DNA of 64,000 nt from Bacillota bacterium (GTDB taxonomy: Bacteria > Bacillota > Clostridia > Oscillospirales > Ruminococcaceae): the NCBI GenBank assembly GCA_023412215.1, contig JAEYNX010000034.1, positions 1 through 64,000 on the forward strand, in the 5' to 3' direction. The notes beneath the pieces are model-generated. The model worked only from the letters and a program-made list of their open reading frames with translations. It ran no database searches and had not been told where the DNA came from. Position 1 is the first letter of the stretch; every line of letters begins with the position of its first letter. The translations under genes were made by a program, and so were the position numbers. Shown one piece after another: positions 43,037 to 50,827 of the stretch.

Positions 43037-43852
43037 ATGAATCAAATTACTAAAGATGTTGTAAAGGCCATTGCGGCTGTAAGGAATAAAACCCCGCTTG
43101 TGCACAACATCACCAACTACGTTACCGTGAACGACTGCGCCAACGCGGTGCTGGCCATCGGGGCCTCCCCCATTATGGCGGATGATATTCTGGAGGCGGC
43201 AGACATCGCCGCCATCTCCTCGGCGCTCGTCCTCAACATCGGCACGCTCAACCAGCGCACGATTGCCTCGATGGTGGCCGCGGGCAAAAGGGCGAACGAG
43301 CTGGGCATTCCCGTTGTGCTCGACCCGGTGGGCGCGGGTGCCTCCGCCCTGCGCAACGATACGGTAAAAATGCTGCTTGAGCAGGTGCGGATGAGCATCA
43401 TCCGCGGCAATATCTCGGAGGTGGGTTTCCTCGCGGGGCTTCAGGTTGCCACCAAAGGGGTGGACGCAGCCGAAATCGACGCGGGCAACGACGCTGCGGC
43501 AGTCGCCAAGGCGGTGGCGGCGTGCTTTCACTGCGTGGCCGCCATCACCGGCGCTGTAGATGTGATCTCCGACGGCACGCGGGTGGTGAAGATACACAAC
43601 GGCCACCCCATGCTCTCGAAGGTGACGGGTACCGGCTGCATGACCACTTCGCTGGTGGGCAGCTTTGCGGGCGCCGCCGATGCCTTTACCGCCGCGGTGG
43701 GCGGTATCGCCTCGATGGGTATTGCAGGGGAGCTTGCTTATGAAAAGGCAGGGAAGCTTGGCACGGGCAGCTTTCACATCGCCATCATCGACGCGCTGAG
43801 TATGCTGGACGCAGACCTTATGGAGAAAAGGGCGAAGCTGTATGAGGAATAA
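43037..43852 (+). CDS. thiM: Hydroxyethylthiazole kinase
   Basis: This 271-residue ribokinase-fold enzyme salvages hydroxyethylthiazole. Signatures: TPLVHNITNYVTVNDCAN, ASPIMADD, VLDPVGAGAS and VTGTGCMTTSLVGSF. It overlaps thiE by 11 bases. No thiG, thiS, thiF or thiH lies here, so thiazole seems to be salvaged through this enzyme. Confidence 0.96.
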   Translation: MNQITKDVVKAIAAVRNKTPLVHNITNYVTVNDCANAVLAIGASPIMADDILEAADIAAISSALVLNIGTLNQRTIASMVAAGKRANELGIPVVLDPVGAGASALRNDTVKMLLEQVRMSIIRGNISEVGFLAGLQVATKGVDAAEIDAGNDAAAVAKAVAACFHCVAAITGAVDVISDGTRVVKIHNGHPMLSKVTGTGCMTTSLVGSFAGAADAFTAAVGGIASMGIAGELAYEKAGKLGTGSFHIAIIDALSMLDADLMEKRAKLYEE

Positions 43853-44480
43853 GGTGGATTATTCGCTCTACCTGTGCACCGACCGGGAGCTGATGAGCAC
43901 CGACACCCTCGAAGAGGCCGTGGAGCAGTCGATTTTAGGGGGCTGCACCGTCGTTCAGCTGCGGGAAAAGGCCTGCTCCTCGCGGGAGTTTTACGATACG
44001 GCCTGCCGTATGAAGGCCATTACCAAGCATTACGGTGTTCCGCTGATTATCAACGACCGCGTAGATATCGCCCTTGCGGCGGATGCCGACGGCGTGCATG
44101 TCGGGCAGAGCGACCTGCCCTGCGGTGCGGTGAAAAGACTTATCGGCAACGAGAAGATTGTCGGGGTCTCCGCCTCCTCCCTCTCGGAGGCCGTAGAAGC
44201 GGTGCGGCAGGGCGCGGACTATCTGGGGGTGGGGGCGATGTACTCCACCCAGACCAAAACCGACGCGGCGCTGGTCACCCTCGATGAACTGAGGGCCATC
44301 CGCGCCGCCGTGACGGTGCCGGTCGTGGTCATCGGCGGCATCAACAAGAACACCGTAGGGGACTTTCAAGGCAGCGGCATCGAAGGGCTTGCGGTGGTCT
44401 CCGCCGTTATCTCTCAGCCGGATATCCGTGCTGCCGCCGCCGAGCTGCTGCGATTATTTAAGGAGAACTGCCATGCTTGA
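43842..44480 (+). CDS. thiE: Thiamine-phosphate synthase
   Basis: This 212-residue TIM barrel joins HMP-PP and thiazole phosphate. Signatures: TVVQLREKACSSREFY, LIINDRVDIALAADADGVHV, GQSDLP, YLGVGAMYSTQTKTDA and VVVIGGINKNTV. Its stop overlaps the next start by 8 bases. Confidence 0.96.
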   Translation: MRNKVDYSLYLCTDRELMSTDTLEEAVEQSILGGCTVVQLREKACSSREFYDTACRMKAITKHYGVPLIINDRVDIALAADADGVHVGQSDLPCGAVKRLIGNEKIVGVSASSLSEAVEAVRQGADYLGVGAMYSTQTKTDAALVTLDELRAIRAAVTVPVVVIGGINKNTVGDFQGSGIEGLAVVSAVISQPDIRAAAAELLRLFKENCHA

Positions 44481-45123
44481 CGTTCGCGGCGCCATCTTTG
44501 ACCTTGACGGCACGTTGCTCGATTCGATGGGGGTATGGGAGGAGATCGACATCGCATTTCTGGCCAAGCGCTCGATTGCGGTGCCGCAAGACTATGTGGA
44601 AAAGGTGACCCCCATGGGCTTTTTACAGGCGGCGGAGTATACCATCGAGCGGCTTCACCTGAGCGAGTGCGCGCAGGATATCATCGCCGAGTGGGGGCGG
44701 ATGTCCATCGACGCCTACAGCCACAGGATAGCCCTAAAGCCGTATGCGAAGGAGTATCTTAAGCAGCTGAAAGCAAAGGGAATCCGGCTTGCGGTGGCGA
44801 CGGCACTGACCCCAGACCTGTATGGGCCCGCGCTGCGAAATAACGGCATTCTTGAGTATTTCGACGCCTTTGCTTCGTTAAGCGAAGTAAGCAGAGGCAA
44901 GGGTTCCCCCGATATCTATCTGCTGGCGGCCTCGCGCTTGGGGCTGCGGCCGGAAAAGTGCGTGGTGTTTGAGGATATCTTAGAAGGCATCAAGGGGGCC
45001 AAGGCGGGCGGCTTTTTAACCTGCGGGGTGTACGACCGATACTCGGCGCATGAAAAGGATAAAATCCTCGCTAGTGCAGACAGATATATCATAAGCTTTA
45101 AAGAGCTGCTGGAATCCATATAA
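44473..45123 (+). CDS. HAD-superfamily hydrolase, possible thiamine-pathway phosphatase
   Basis: ATG 44473 (AAGGAG upstream) overlaps thiE. The 216-residue protein has HAD motif I DLDGTLLDS, motif II Thr in AVATALTP, and motif III/IV around KGSPDIYLLAASRLG and VFEDILEGIKGAKAG, with a helical cap between (about 20-85). Translational coupling to thiE suggests a phosphatase acting on a thiamine intermediate such as thiamine monophosphate. The sequence itself supports only a HAD phosphatase or beta-phosphoglucomutase-like enzyme. Confidence 0.85.
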   Translation: MLDVRGAIFDLDGTLLDSMGVWEEIDIAFLAKRSIAVPQDYVEKVTPMGFLQAAEYTIERLHLSECAQDIIAEWGRMSIDAYSHRIALKPYAKEYLKQLKAKGIRLAVATALTPDLYGPALRNNGILEYFDAFASLSEVSRGKGSPDIYLLAASRLGLRPEKCVVFEDILEGIKGAKAGGFLTCGVYDRYSAHEKDKILASADRYIISFKELLESI

Positions 45124-45135
45124 AACCTTCCATAC

Positions 45136-45166
45136 AGAAGCATCGCTTGTATCCGGCGATGCTTCT
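45136..45166 (+). terminator. Terminator of the thiamine operon
   Basis: An 11-bp stem (45136-45146 and 45156-45166) with a 9-base loop follows the HAD gene. The T-run is short (TCTTGTAAT). Confidence 0.65.
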
Positions 45167-45196
45167 TGTAATCTTCCGGCTGTGACAAAAATGCGG

Positions 45197-45202
45197 TATA
45201 AT
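45197..45202 (+). promoter_or_regulatory. -10 element upstream of the AraC/GyrI-type gene
   Basis: A consensus TATAAT lies 56 bases before ATG 45258, with no good -35. A start at 45210 would fall at the predicted transcript start, so it is unlikely. Confidence 0.45.
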
Positions 45203-45257
45203 AAGCGCAGTGATTGATTATTCCATCTGCTATGATTTGGGGAAAGGCTGCGCCGAT

Positions 45258-46115
45258 ATGAATTTTTACATAGACCTCATAAAGGGTACCGTGGACTATG
45301 TCGAGCGGAACATCCATGGGCGGTTATCTGCGGAGGTGATCGCCCGCGAATTCAACGTATCGGAATTTCACTTTAACCGCATCTTTAAAACCGTTACGGG
45401 CACCACCCTCAAGCAGTACATCCTGAGCCGCAAGCTGACAAATGCCCTGCAACCCCTTGCTGAGACCGGTGCGCCTGTCATCGATATCGCTTACGACCTC
45501 GGCTTTGAGTACCCCGAGGTTTTCAGCCGCGCATTCAAAAAGCAGTTTGGCTTAGCGCCCAGCCGGTATCGTGCCGATAGGCCTGCTGTGGACATCACCC
45601 CAAAGGCGAATATTGTAGAGCGGGATTTTATCAACTACCGCGGCAGCCTCGCGCTTAAAGGTGACTACATATCCCTTGAAGCGCTGACGTTATGGGGCAG
45701 CGATACCGAGGTAGCCGAAAACAGTGAGGATTTTAAGCACAGGCTGCAGGCAGCGGGGGAAGCTTTTCTCGCGCAGGCCGGTAAGTGCTCCGCACTCAAC
45801 CAAGATACCCTTTACGCGGCGGTAAACTGCCACGGGGAGGACAGCAACGCCTACACCGTTTTTTACGGCATGAAGGCGCGGGATACCGCGGATGTACCCG
45901 GGCTAAAATTCCGTGTGATACTGGGCGGCCGATATGTGCGGTTTGTATACAGCGGGGATATGTTTGACATTCGGGAAAGTTTTGTGGACGACCTGTACCG
46001 CTGGGTGATTGTAAAAGAGGTGACGCTGGCGCATAACGGGGTTGGGATGCTCAACATCTTTAAGCGGGACTACCCCTCCACCCATGAGGTTCAGATCCTT
46101 GTGCCTTTGAAATAG
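45258..46115 (+). CDS. AraC-family regulator with GyrI-like effector domain
   Basis: About 285 residues. The N-terminal ~100 residues hold two helix-turn-helix motifs of the AraC class (SAEVIAREFNVSEFHFNRIF, VIDIAYDLGFEYPEVFSRAF). The C-terminal half is a GyrI-like/Rob-type small-molecule-binding domain (PGLKFRVILGGRYVRFVYSG, TLAHNGVGMLNIFKRDYP). ATG 45258 has GGAAAGG upstream. The layout fits Rob/MarA-like multidrug or stress regulators. The target is unknown. Confidence 0.83.
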   Translation: MNFYIDLIKGTVDYVERNIHGRLSAEVIAREFNVSEFHFNRIFKTVTGTTLKQYILSRKLTNALQPLAETGAPVIDIAYDLGFEYPEVFSRAFKKQFGLAPSRYRADRPAVDITPKANIVERDFINYRGSLALKGDYISLEALTLWGSDTEVAENSEDFKHRLQAAGEAFLAQAGKCSALNQDTLYAAVNCHGEDSNAYTVFYGMKARDTADVPGLKFRVILGGRYVRFVYSGDMFDIRESFVDDLYRWVIVKEVTLAHNGVGMLNIFKRDYPSTHEVQILVPLK

Positions 46116-46219
46116 CCTGCATATACAGCAAGAAAGGTCATGCAGCCCGAGGCGTTTTAGGCGATACTGAGAACAGAAGGTAAAATCACGATTCGCCAAA
46201 CGGTTGGGGGTAGGACAAA

Positions 46220-47062
46220 ATGAATTTAAAGGGTAAGGTCGCCATTGTAACGGGATCAAGCCGCGGGGTCGGCAGAGGCATCGCGAAGGGCCTGGGCGAA
46301 GCGGGCGCAACCGTTTATGTGACGGGCAGAACCGAAAACGGCGACGCGCTGCCGGAGTTTTTGCACCAAACGGGTATCTATGAAACAGCCACGGAGGTAA
46401 CCGCGCTGGGCGGCACCGGCATTGCGCACCGATGCGACCACGCAAACGATGAGGAAACCGAAGCGCTTTTTAAGCGTGTGCTCTCAGAGCAGGGCAGGCT
46501 CGACATTCTGGTAAACAACGCTTGGGGCGGGGGGGTTCACGCCGCCCAGAGCTACTTTTTCAATACGCCGTTCTGGCAGCAGCCAGTTACCCTGTGGGAC
46601 GACAATTTCCTTGTCGGGCTGCGGTCAAACTATATTACAAGCGGCCTTGCCGCCGACATCATGGTAAGACAGCAGAGCGGGATGATTGTAAACGTATCGT
46701 ACTACGGAGGCAGGCACTATTTTAACAACGTCGCCTACGGCGTGTGCAAGGCCGCGGTAGACCGCCTATCCGCCGACACGGGCCATGAGCTAAAGCCGTA
46801 CGGGGTATCGGTATTCTCTTTATACCCCGGGCAGGTGAGCACCGAAGGGATGCTGGAATATGCGAAATACGACCCTACGGTAGACATCGGCGCCATGGAA
46901 TCCCCTCAATTTGTCGGCAGGTGTGTAGCGGCGCTTGCCAAGGATGCAAAGGCCATTGAAAAAAGCGGCCAGATCTTAATAACCGCCGAGATTGCCGAGC
47001 AATACGGCATTACCGATACAAACGGCAATAGGCCAAAGTCCCAGCGGGCAGAGCTTTGGTGA
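46220..47062 (+). CDS. Short-chain dehydrogenase/reductase
   Basis: This 280-residue classical SDR has the NAD(P) motif TGSSRGVG, the structural motif VNNAWGG, a catalytic Ser in NVSYYGG and Tyr-x3-Lys in YGVCK. The long loop after NNA and the motif pattern resemble DHRS1-type SDRs. The substrate is unknown. It stands alone between the AraC-type and TetR-type genes. Confidence 0.9.
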   Translation: MNLKGKVAIVTGSSRGVGRGIAKGLGEAGATVYVTGRTENGDALPEFLHQTGIYETATEVTALGGTGIAHRCDHANDEETEALFKRVLSEQGRLDILVNNAWGGGVHAAQSYFFNTPFWQQPVTLWDDNFLVGLRSNYITSGLAADIMVRQQSGMIVNVSYYGGRHYFNNVAYGVCKAAVDRLSADTGHELKPYGVSVFSLYPGQVSTEGMLEYAKYDPTVDIGAMESPQFVGRCVAALAKDAKAIEKSGQILITAEIAEQYGITDTNGNRPKSQRAELW

Positions 47063-47175
47063 TTGCCTCCCTTACCGGGTTTTAACCGGATGTCTCTGCG
47101 TATATTAATTGGAAAATGCTTGCGTTTTGGATGTGCGAGCGTTTTTTGCTGTTAAATTCTCATATCGGAATCTGC

Positions 47176-47204
47176 TTGACAATAATCGAATGAACGTTTA
47201 TTAT
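47176..47204 (+). promoter_or_regulatory. Promoter of the TetR gene, spacer filled by an operator
   Basis: TTGACA (47176-47181), a 17-base spacer and TATTAT (47199-47204) give a predicted start at or next to ATG 47211. The mRNA may thus be leaderless. Confidence 0.75.
47181..47201. promoter_or_regulatory. TetR operator-like site 1
   Basis: The reverse complement matches the sites at 47803 and 47874 in 17-18 of 21 positions (core TTCGATTATT shared by all). It fills the spacer of the TetR promoter, so it predicts autorepression. Confidence 0.6.
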
Positions 47205-47210
47205 AGGGCC

Positions 47211-47783
47211 ATGAGATACAAAGACGAAGCCAAAAGTGAATCGATTTTTAACGCCACCATCCAATTGCTCAACGAGATTGGCTTGGCTGAGATTTCTATG
47301 TCCAAAATCGCGAAGCGGGCGCAGGTATCCCCCTCCACCATCTACGTTTATTTTGTGAACAAAGAGGATATGCTCAACAAGCTCTACCTGAATGTAAAGG
47401 CGAAGCTGAGCAGTGCGGCGCTTCGCAACCTTGAGCCTTCTATGCCCATAAGGGAAGCCTTTGAAACAGGGATGAAAAACCTGATGGGCTTTGCGCTGAA
47501 TAACCGGGACGACTTTCTGTTCATGGAGCAGTTTTGTAATTCCCCGCTCATCAACAATGTGTCGCACCAGGAAGGAATTGGTCTTTTTAAACCGCTGTTC
47601 GATATCGTCGAGCGCGGCAAGGAGCAAGGCCTGTTAAAGCAGATGGATACCACGCTGCTGCTCGCCTTCTGTTCTATTCCCATGCTGCACATTGCAAAAG
47701 ATTATTTCATGGGCAACTTTGAGCTAAAAAATGATGCTGTGGACCAGATCATTCAGATGAGCTGGGATGCGATAAAGGCGTAG
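47211..47783 (+). CDS. TetR/AcrR-family regulator
   Basis: About 190 residues. The N-terminal helix-turn-helix is typical (IFNATIQLLNEIGLAEISMS, RAQVSPSTIYVYFVNKEDML). The C-terminal ligand domain is TetR_C-like with no clear subfamily. ATG 47211 is preferred because the promoter TTGACA/TATTAT lies inside the longer reading frames. No ribosome site precedes it. Matched sites in front of this gene and of the next one make it the likely controller of the flavodoxin-ferredoxin/aldo-keto reductase pair. Confidence 0.87.
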   Translation: MRYKDEAKSESIFNATIQLLNEIGLAEISMSKIAKRAQVSPSTIYVYFVNKEDMLNKLYLNVKAKLSSAALRNLEPSMPIREAFETGMKNLMGFALNNRDDFLFMEQFCNSPLINNVSHQEGIGLFKPLFDIVERGKEQGLLKQMDTTLLLAFCSIPMLHIAKDYFMGNFELKNDAVDQIIQMSWDAIKA

Positions 47784-47802
47784 CCTGTTCTTTTACCCAT
47801 GA

Positions 47803-47823
47803 TTAAACGATTGTTCGATTATT
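47803..47823. promoter_or_regulatory. TetR operator-like site 2
   Basis: It differs from site 3 at one of 21 positions and lies 71 bases upstream of it, in front of the flavodoxin-ferredoxin gene. Confidence 0.6.
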
Positions 47824-47873
47824 TACTGGTCTTCTTAATTTGAAGTTTTAAGCAGATGTTGTTATATGCTATA

Positions 47874-47894
47874 TTAAACGATTATTCGATTATT
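47874..47894. promoter_or_regulatory. TetR operator-like site 3
   Basis: Core AACGATTATTCGATTATT. It overlaps or adjoins the likely promoter (TATATT 47870-47875) of the flavodoxin-ferredoxin gene. Confidence 0.6.
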
Positions 47895-47926
47895 ATAGTG
47901 CAAAATAGATGAAGGAGTGTAATGGC

Positions 47927-48724
47927 ATGATAAAGGGTGCGATCCTCTATTTTTCGTTAACCGGCAATACCAAGCTGGCCTGCGAATACATCAAAGCAAC
48001 GGTGAAAGACGCGGATTTTGAGTTGATTGATATGAAAACCGCGCCGAACGACCTAAGCGGCTATGATATGGTGGGCTTTGCGACCTACTCTGAGGGGTTT
48101 TCCATCTGCAAGTACGTTAAGGATTACATCGCGGGCCTGAAACACGCAGAAGATACGCCCGCCTTTGTGTTCAGTACCTTTGGCCGGAACAACGGGGCCA
48201 CCACCGCTGTTTTGGCAAGATGGGCCACCCGTGCGGGATTTAAGGTGGTGGCCGATTACGCGCTGCACACCCCCGAAAACCACCCGCCGACCATCCGGCA
48301 TGACCAAAGCTACGAAAACAGCCCGAGCAAGCAGGAGATGGACGGATTTACGGGGTTTATCGGCAGCCTTTCGGCAATCTGCCGCAGGATCGGGCTCGGC
48401 AAGGCGATCGCCCCCAAAGAGGTGGCGGTAAAGCGTGTCTATAAGATGATTCCCGAGCTGAATCGCCCAGCCTTTAACAGAAGGATGATCGGCAAAAAGC
48501 TGGTGGATACCAAGCGCTGCACCCAATGCGGCAGATGCGCAAAGGCCTGTAACTACCACGCTATCACCATGAAGGAGTACCCTGCATTCGAAGAACAGAA
48601 CTGCCACGGCTGCTGGGCGTGCTACAACCTCTGCCCCGCCAAGGCCATCTACACCAAGTCCTTTAACCAATTTGGCAATTACCCAAGGCCGAGCAAGCAT
48701 ATGCGCGAAATATTAAAAGTGTAA
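47927..48724 (+). CDS. Flavodoxin-ferredoxin fusion protein (EFR1 family)
   Basis: ATG 47927 has GAAGGAG upstream. The ~265-residue protein has an N-terminal flavodoxin-like domain (AILYFSLTGNTKLACEYI, VFSTFGRNNGATTAVLARWA). The C-terminal dicluster ferredoxin has two CX2CX2CX3C sets (CTQCGRCAKAC, CHGCWACYNLC). It should carry FMN and two [4Fe-4S] clusters and move electrons between low-potential donors and a reductase. The partner is probably the iron-sulfur aldo/keto reductase encoded next. Confidence 0.88.
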   Translation: MIKGAILYFSLTGNTKLACEYIKATVKDADFELIDMKTAPNDLSGYDMVGFATYSEGFSICKYVKDYIAGLKHAEDTPAFVFSTFGRNNGATTAVLARWATRAGFKVVADYALHTPENHPPTIRHDQSYENSPSKQEMDGFTGFIGSLSAICRRIGLGKAIAPKEVAVKRVYKMIPELNRPAFNRRMIGKKLVDTKRCTQCGRCAKACNYHAITMKEYPAFEEQNCHGCWACYNLCPAKAIYTKSFNQFGNYPRPSKHMREILKV

Positions 48725-48807
48725 CAGTACTTGCACGAAGGCATTCACAAACCGTTCAGCCAGTTTTGCTACATAGCAGCGGCTGCAAGAAAAAGGAGCG
48801 ACAGAAC

Positions 48808-50031
48808 ATGTATTATCGTGAGATGGGCAAAACCGGCGACAAGGTTTCAATTTTGGGCTATGGCTGCATGCGCTTTCCCAGAAAGGACGGAAGGATAGAC
48901 GAGGAGCGCACCGAGCGGCAGGTGATCTCCGCCATCGAGCGCGGGGTAAACTACTTTGACACCGCCTACATCTACCCGAACAGCGAAGCGGTGCTGGGCA
49001 GAATCCTCGCGAAGGGCTACCGCGAGAGGGTGATGATTGCGACAAAGATGCCGCTTTTCATGATCCACTCGCTCAAGGATATGGAAAATACCCTGGATAC
49101 CTCCCTCAAGCGCCTGCAAACGAATTACATCGACTACTACCTCCTGCACAACATCAACAGCGTTGAAGGATGGCAGCGGTTAAAGCAGCTCGGCGTGATA
49201 GATTTCCTCGCAAAGGCCAAACAGGCGGGCAAGATCAGGCGGATCGGTTTCTCCTATCACGGCTCCGAGGGGCAGTTTAAGAGCGTAGTAGACGATTACC
49301 CGTGGGATTTTTGCCAGATGCAGTACAACTATCTGGATGAGCACACACAGGCGGGCAAGGCCGGGCTGGAGTACGCCGCCGAAAAGGGCCTGGGCGTTGT
49401 GATTATGGAGCCGCTGCGCGGCGGGCTGCTGGCGCGTAAGATGCCCGAGCAGATAGAAGAGGTGTGGCAGCAGGCGGATAAAAATAAAACGCCCGTGGAG
49501 TGGGCGCTACGCTGGGTGTGGAACCACCCGCAGGTTACGCTGCTTTTGTCGGGCATGAACGAGGAAGCGCATATTGAAGAGAACCTGCGCATCGCCGAGG
49601 ACGCGCTGCCCCTTTCGATGTCTGAGCGCGAGCTTGAGACGGTGGACAAGGTGAAGGCGCTTTTCCTAAAGCTGCTCAAGGTAGGGTGCACCGGCTGCGG
49701 GTACTGCATGCCCTGCCCCGCCGGGGTGAACATTCCCATGTGCTTTGCCTTTTATAACAACAAGTATCTGTTTAACGAAAACCATACCCAGTTTCAATAC
49801 ATGGGCTTTATGGGCGGCTTAGACGGCGGCAAGCCCTCCTATGCCTCCCTGTGTGTCGGCTGCGGCAAATGTGAGAAGCACTGCCCGCAGAACCTACCCA
49901 TCCGCGCCCATCTGAAAGAGGTATCGGGCGATCTGGAGGGCTTCTACTTTAAGCCGGTCACAGGACTGGTGCGGGGCTATTATAAGCTTCGCAGCAGGGG
50001 CAAACACAAGCAGGATGTAAATGCGGGTTAA
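48808..50031 (+). CDS. Aldo/keto reductase with C-terminal iron-sulfur domain
   Basis: ATG 48808 has AAGGAG upstream. The ~407-residue protein is an aldo/keto reductase barrel (GYGCMRFPR, Asp51 and Tyr54 in NYFDTAYIYPNSE, Lys in MIATKMP, YYLLHNI), followed by a ferredoxin-like tail with GCTGCGYCMPCPAGVNIP and CVGCGKCEKHCPQ. Such fusions are common in anaerobes, and substrates are mostly unknown. It forms one unit with the flavodoxin-ferredoxin protein under the TetR-type regulator. Confidence 0.9.
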   Translation: MYYREMGKTGDKVSILGYGCMRFPRKDGRIDEERTERQVISAIERGVNYFDTAYIYPNSEAVLGRILAKGYRERVMIATKMPLFMIHSLKDMENTLDTSLKRLQTNYIDYYLLHNINSVEGWQRLKQLGVIDFLAKAKQAGKIRRIGFSYHGSEGQFKSVVDDYPWDFCQMQYNYLDEHTQAGKAGLEYAAEKGLGVVIMEPLRGGLLARKMPEQIEEVWQQADKNKTPVEWALRWVWNHPQVTLLLSGMNEEAHIEENLRIAEDALPLSMSERELETVDKVKALFLKLLKVGCTGCGYCMPCPAGVNIPMCFAFYNNKYLFNENHTQFQYMGFMGGLDGGKPSYASLCVGCGKCEKHCPQNLPIRAHLKEVSGDLEGFYFKPVTGLVRGYYKLRSRGKHKQDVNAG

Positions 50032-50034
50032 GGG

Positions 50035-50550
50035 CTACAGGTCTTTGCGCAGAATGTAATCGGTCTGCTTATCCTGCCCCAGATAGAAATCATGCCGCCC
50101 CGTCTCATAAAACCCGTTGCGCTTGTAAAACCGAAGGGCGCCTTGGTTTCGTTCCCATACGCCCAGCCACAGATAGGATTTATGAAGGATCTCCCCCATC
50201 CCGGCTGCCTTGTTCAGCAGGATACCGCCCAGGCCGCTGCCCTGAAAGCCCGAGACGACATAGATGCGCTCCACCTCCAGCGAGGCCGGGTCGTGGATAT
50301 CGGTTTGCGCCTCCCAGTCGTTGAGCTTCAGGTAGCCGCACAGGGTATCCTGCATATACAGAAAGTAAAAGTACGAGTGGATATTCATCAGCTCGGCAAG
50401 CAGCGTGTCCTCGTTAAACGCCTTATTAAGGTAGGCTTCCATGTTCTCGGGGGTATTGAGGTATGCAAACGCGTCGCAGAAGGTTTGACGTGAAAGCTGC
50501 CGCAGGGCGGGCAGGTCGTCGGGGGTACACGCTCTGATGTGATACTGCAT
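50035..50550 (-). CDS. GNAT acetyltransferase, PaiA-like
   Basis: This 171-residue protein has the GNAT acetyl-CoA loop VSGFQGSGLGGILL and the C-terminal pattern LWLGVWERNQGALRFYKRNG. The ending HDFYLGQDKQTDYILRK resembles PaiA-type polyamine N-acetyltransferases. Its stop lies three bases from the stop of the convergent reductase gene. Confidence 0.82.
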   Translation of the reverse strand: MQYHIRACTPDDLPALRQLSRQTFCDAFAYLNTPENMEAYLNKAFNEDTLLAELMNIHSYFYFLYMQDTLCGYLKLNDWEAQTDIHDPASLEVERIYVVSGFQGSGLGGILLNKAAGMGEILHKSYLWLGVWERNQGALRFYKRNGFYETGRHDFYLGQDKQTDYILRKDL

Positions 50551-50570
50551 AGGTCGCTCCTGTTACAGAA

Positions 50571-50613
50571 AATGTCGCACAGGGCTCCATCAAAAGGTAG
50601 CCGGTGCGACATT
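50571..50613 (-). repeat. Inverted repeat upstream of the GNAT gene
   Basis: AATGTCGCAC (50571-50580) and its exact complement (50604-50613) enclose a 23-base loop. On the - strand it would be in the 5' leader of the acetyltransferase mRNA or act as an operator. Confidence 0.45.
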
Positions 50614-50706
50614 ATTATATCATAAACATAGTCAAGTTTATAATAGAATCCTCCGCGTACGAAGTGAAAGCACCCTGTAAACAATGTGTATAAGCACAGG
50701 TATGGA

Positions 50707-50735
50707 TTGAAAAAGACATCAGCGCGTGTTATAAT
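50707..50735 (+). promoter_or_regulatory. Promoter of the EamA transporter gene
   Basis: TTGAAA (50707-50712), 17-base spacer, TATAAT (50730-50735). It predicts an ~86-base leader. Confidence 0.75.
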
Positions 50736-50756
50736 AGCTCCAAAAATTGCCGATGG

Positions 50757-50790
50757 GCAGGTCTCTTTCTGTCGAAGGCAATCGACCTGC
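50757..50790 (+). other. Hairpin in the EamA leader, class unknown
   Basis: GCAGGTC (50757-50763) and GACCTGC (50784-50790) pair around a 20-base loop in the predicted leader. No known riboswitch consensus was recognised. Confidence 0.4.
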
Positions 50791-50827
50791 TATGACTTTT
50801 ACTATCTTGAAATGGATGTGCTAAAAC

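Noticed and set aside
50571..50735. Region between GNAT and EamA genes as a riboswitch
   Set aside because: Stems are simple inverted repeats without any known aptamer consensus.
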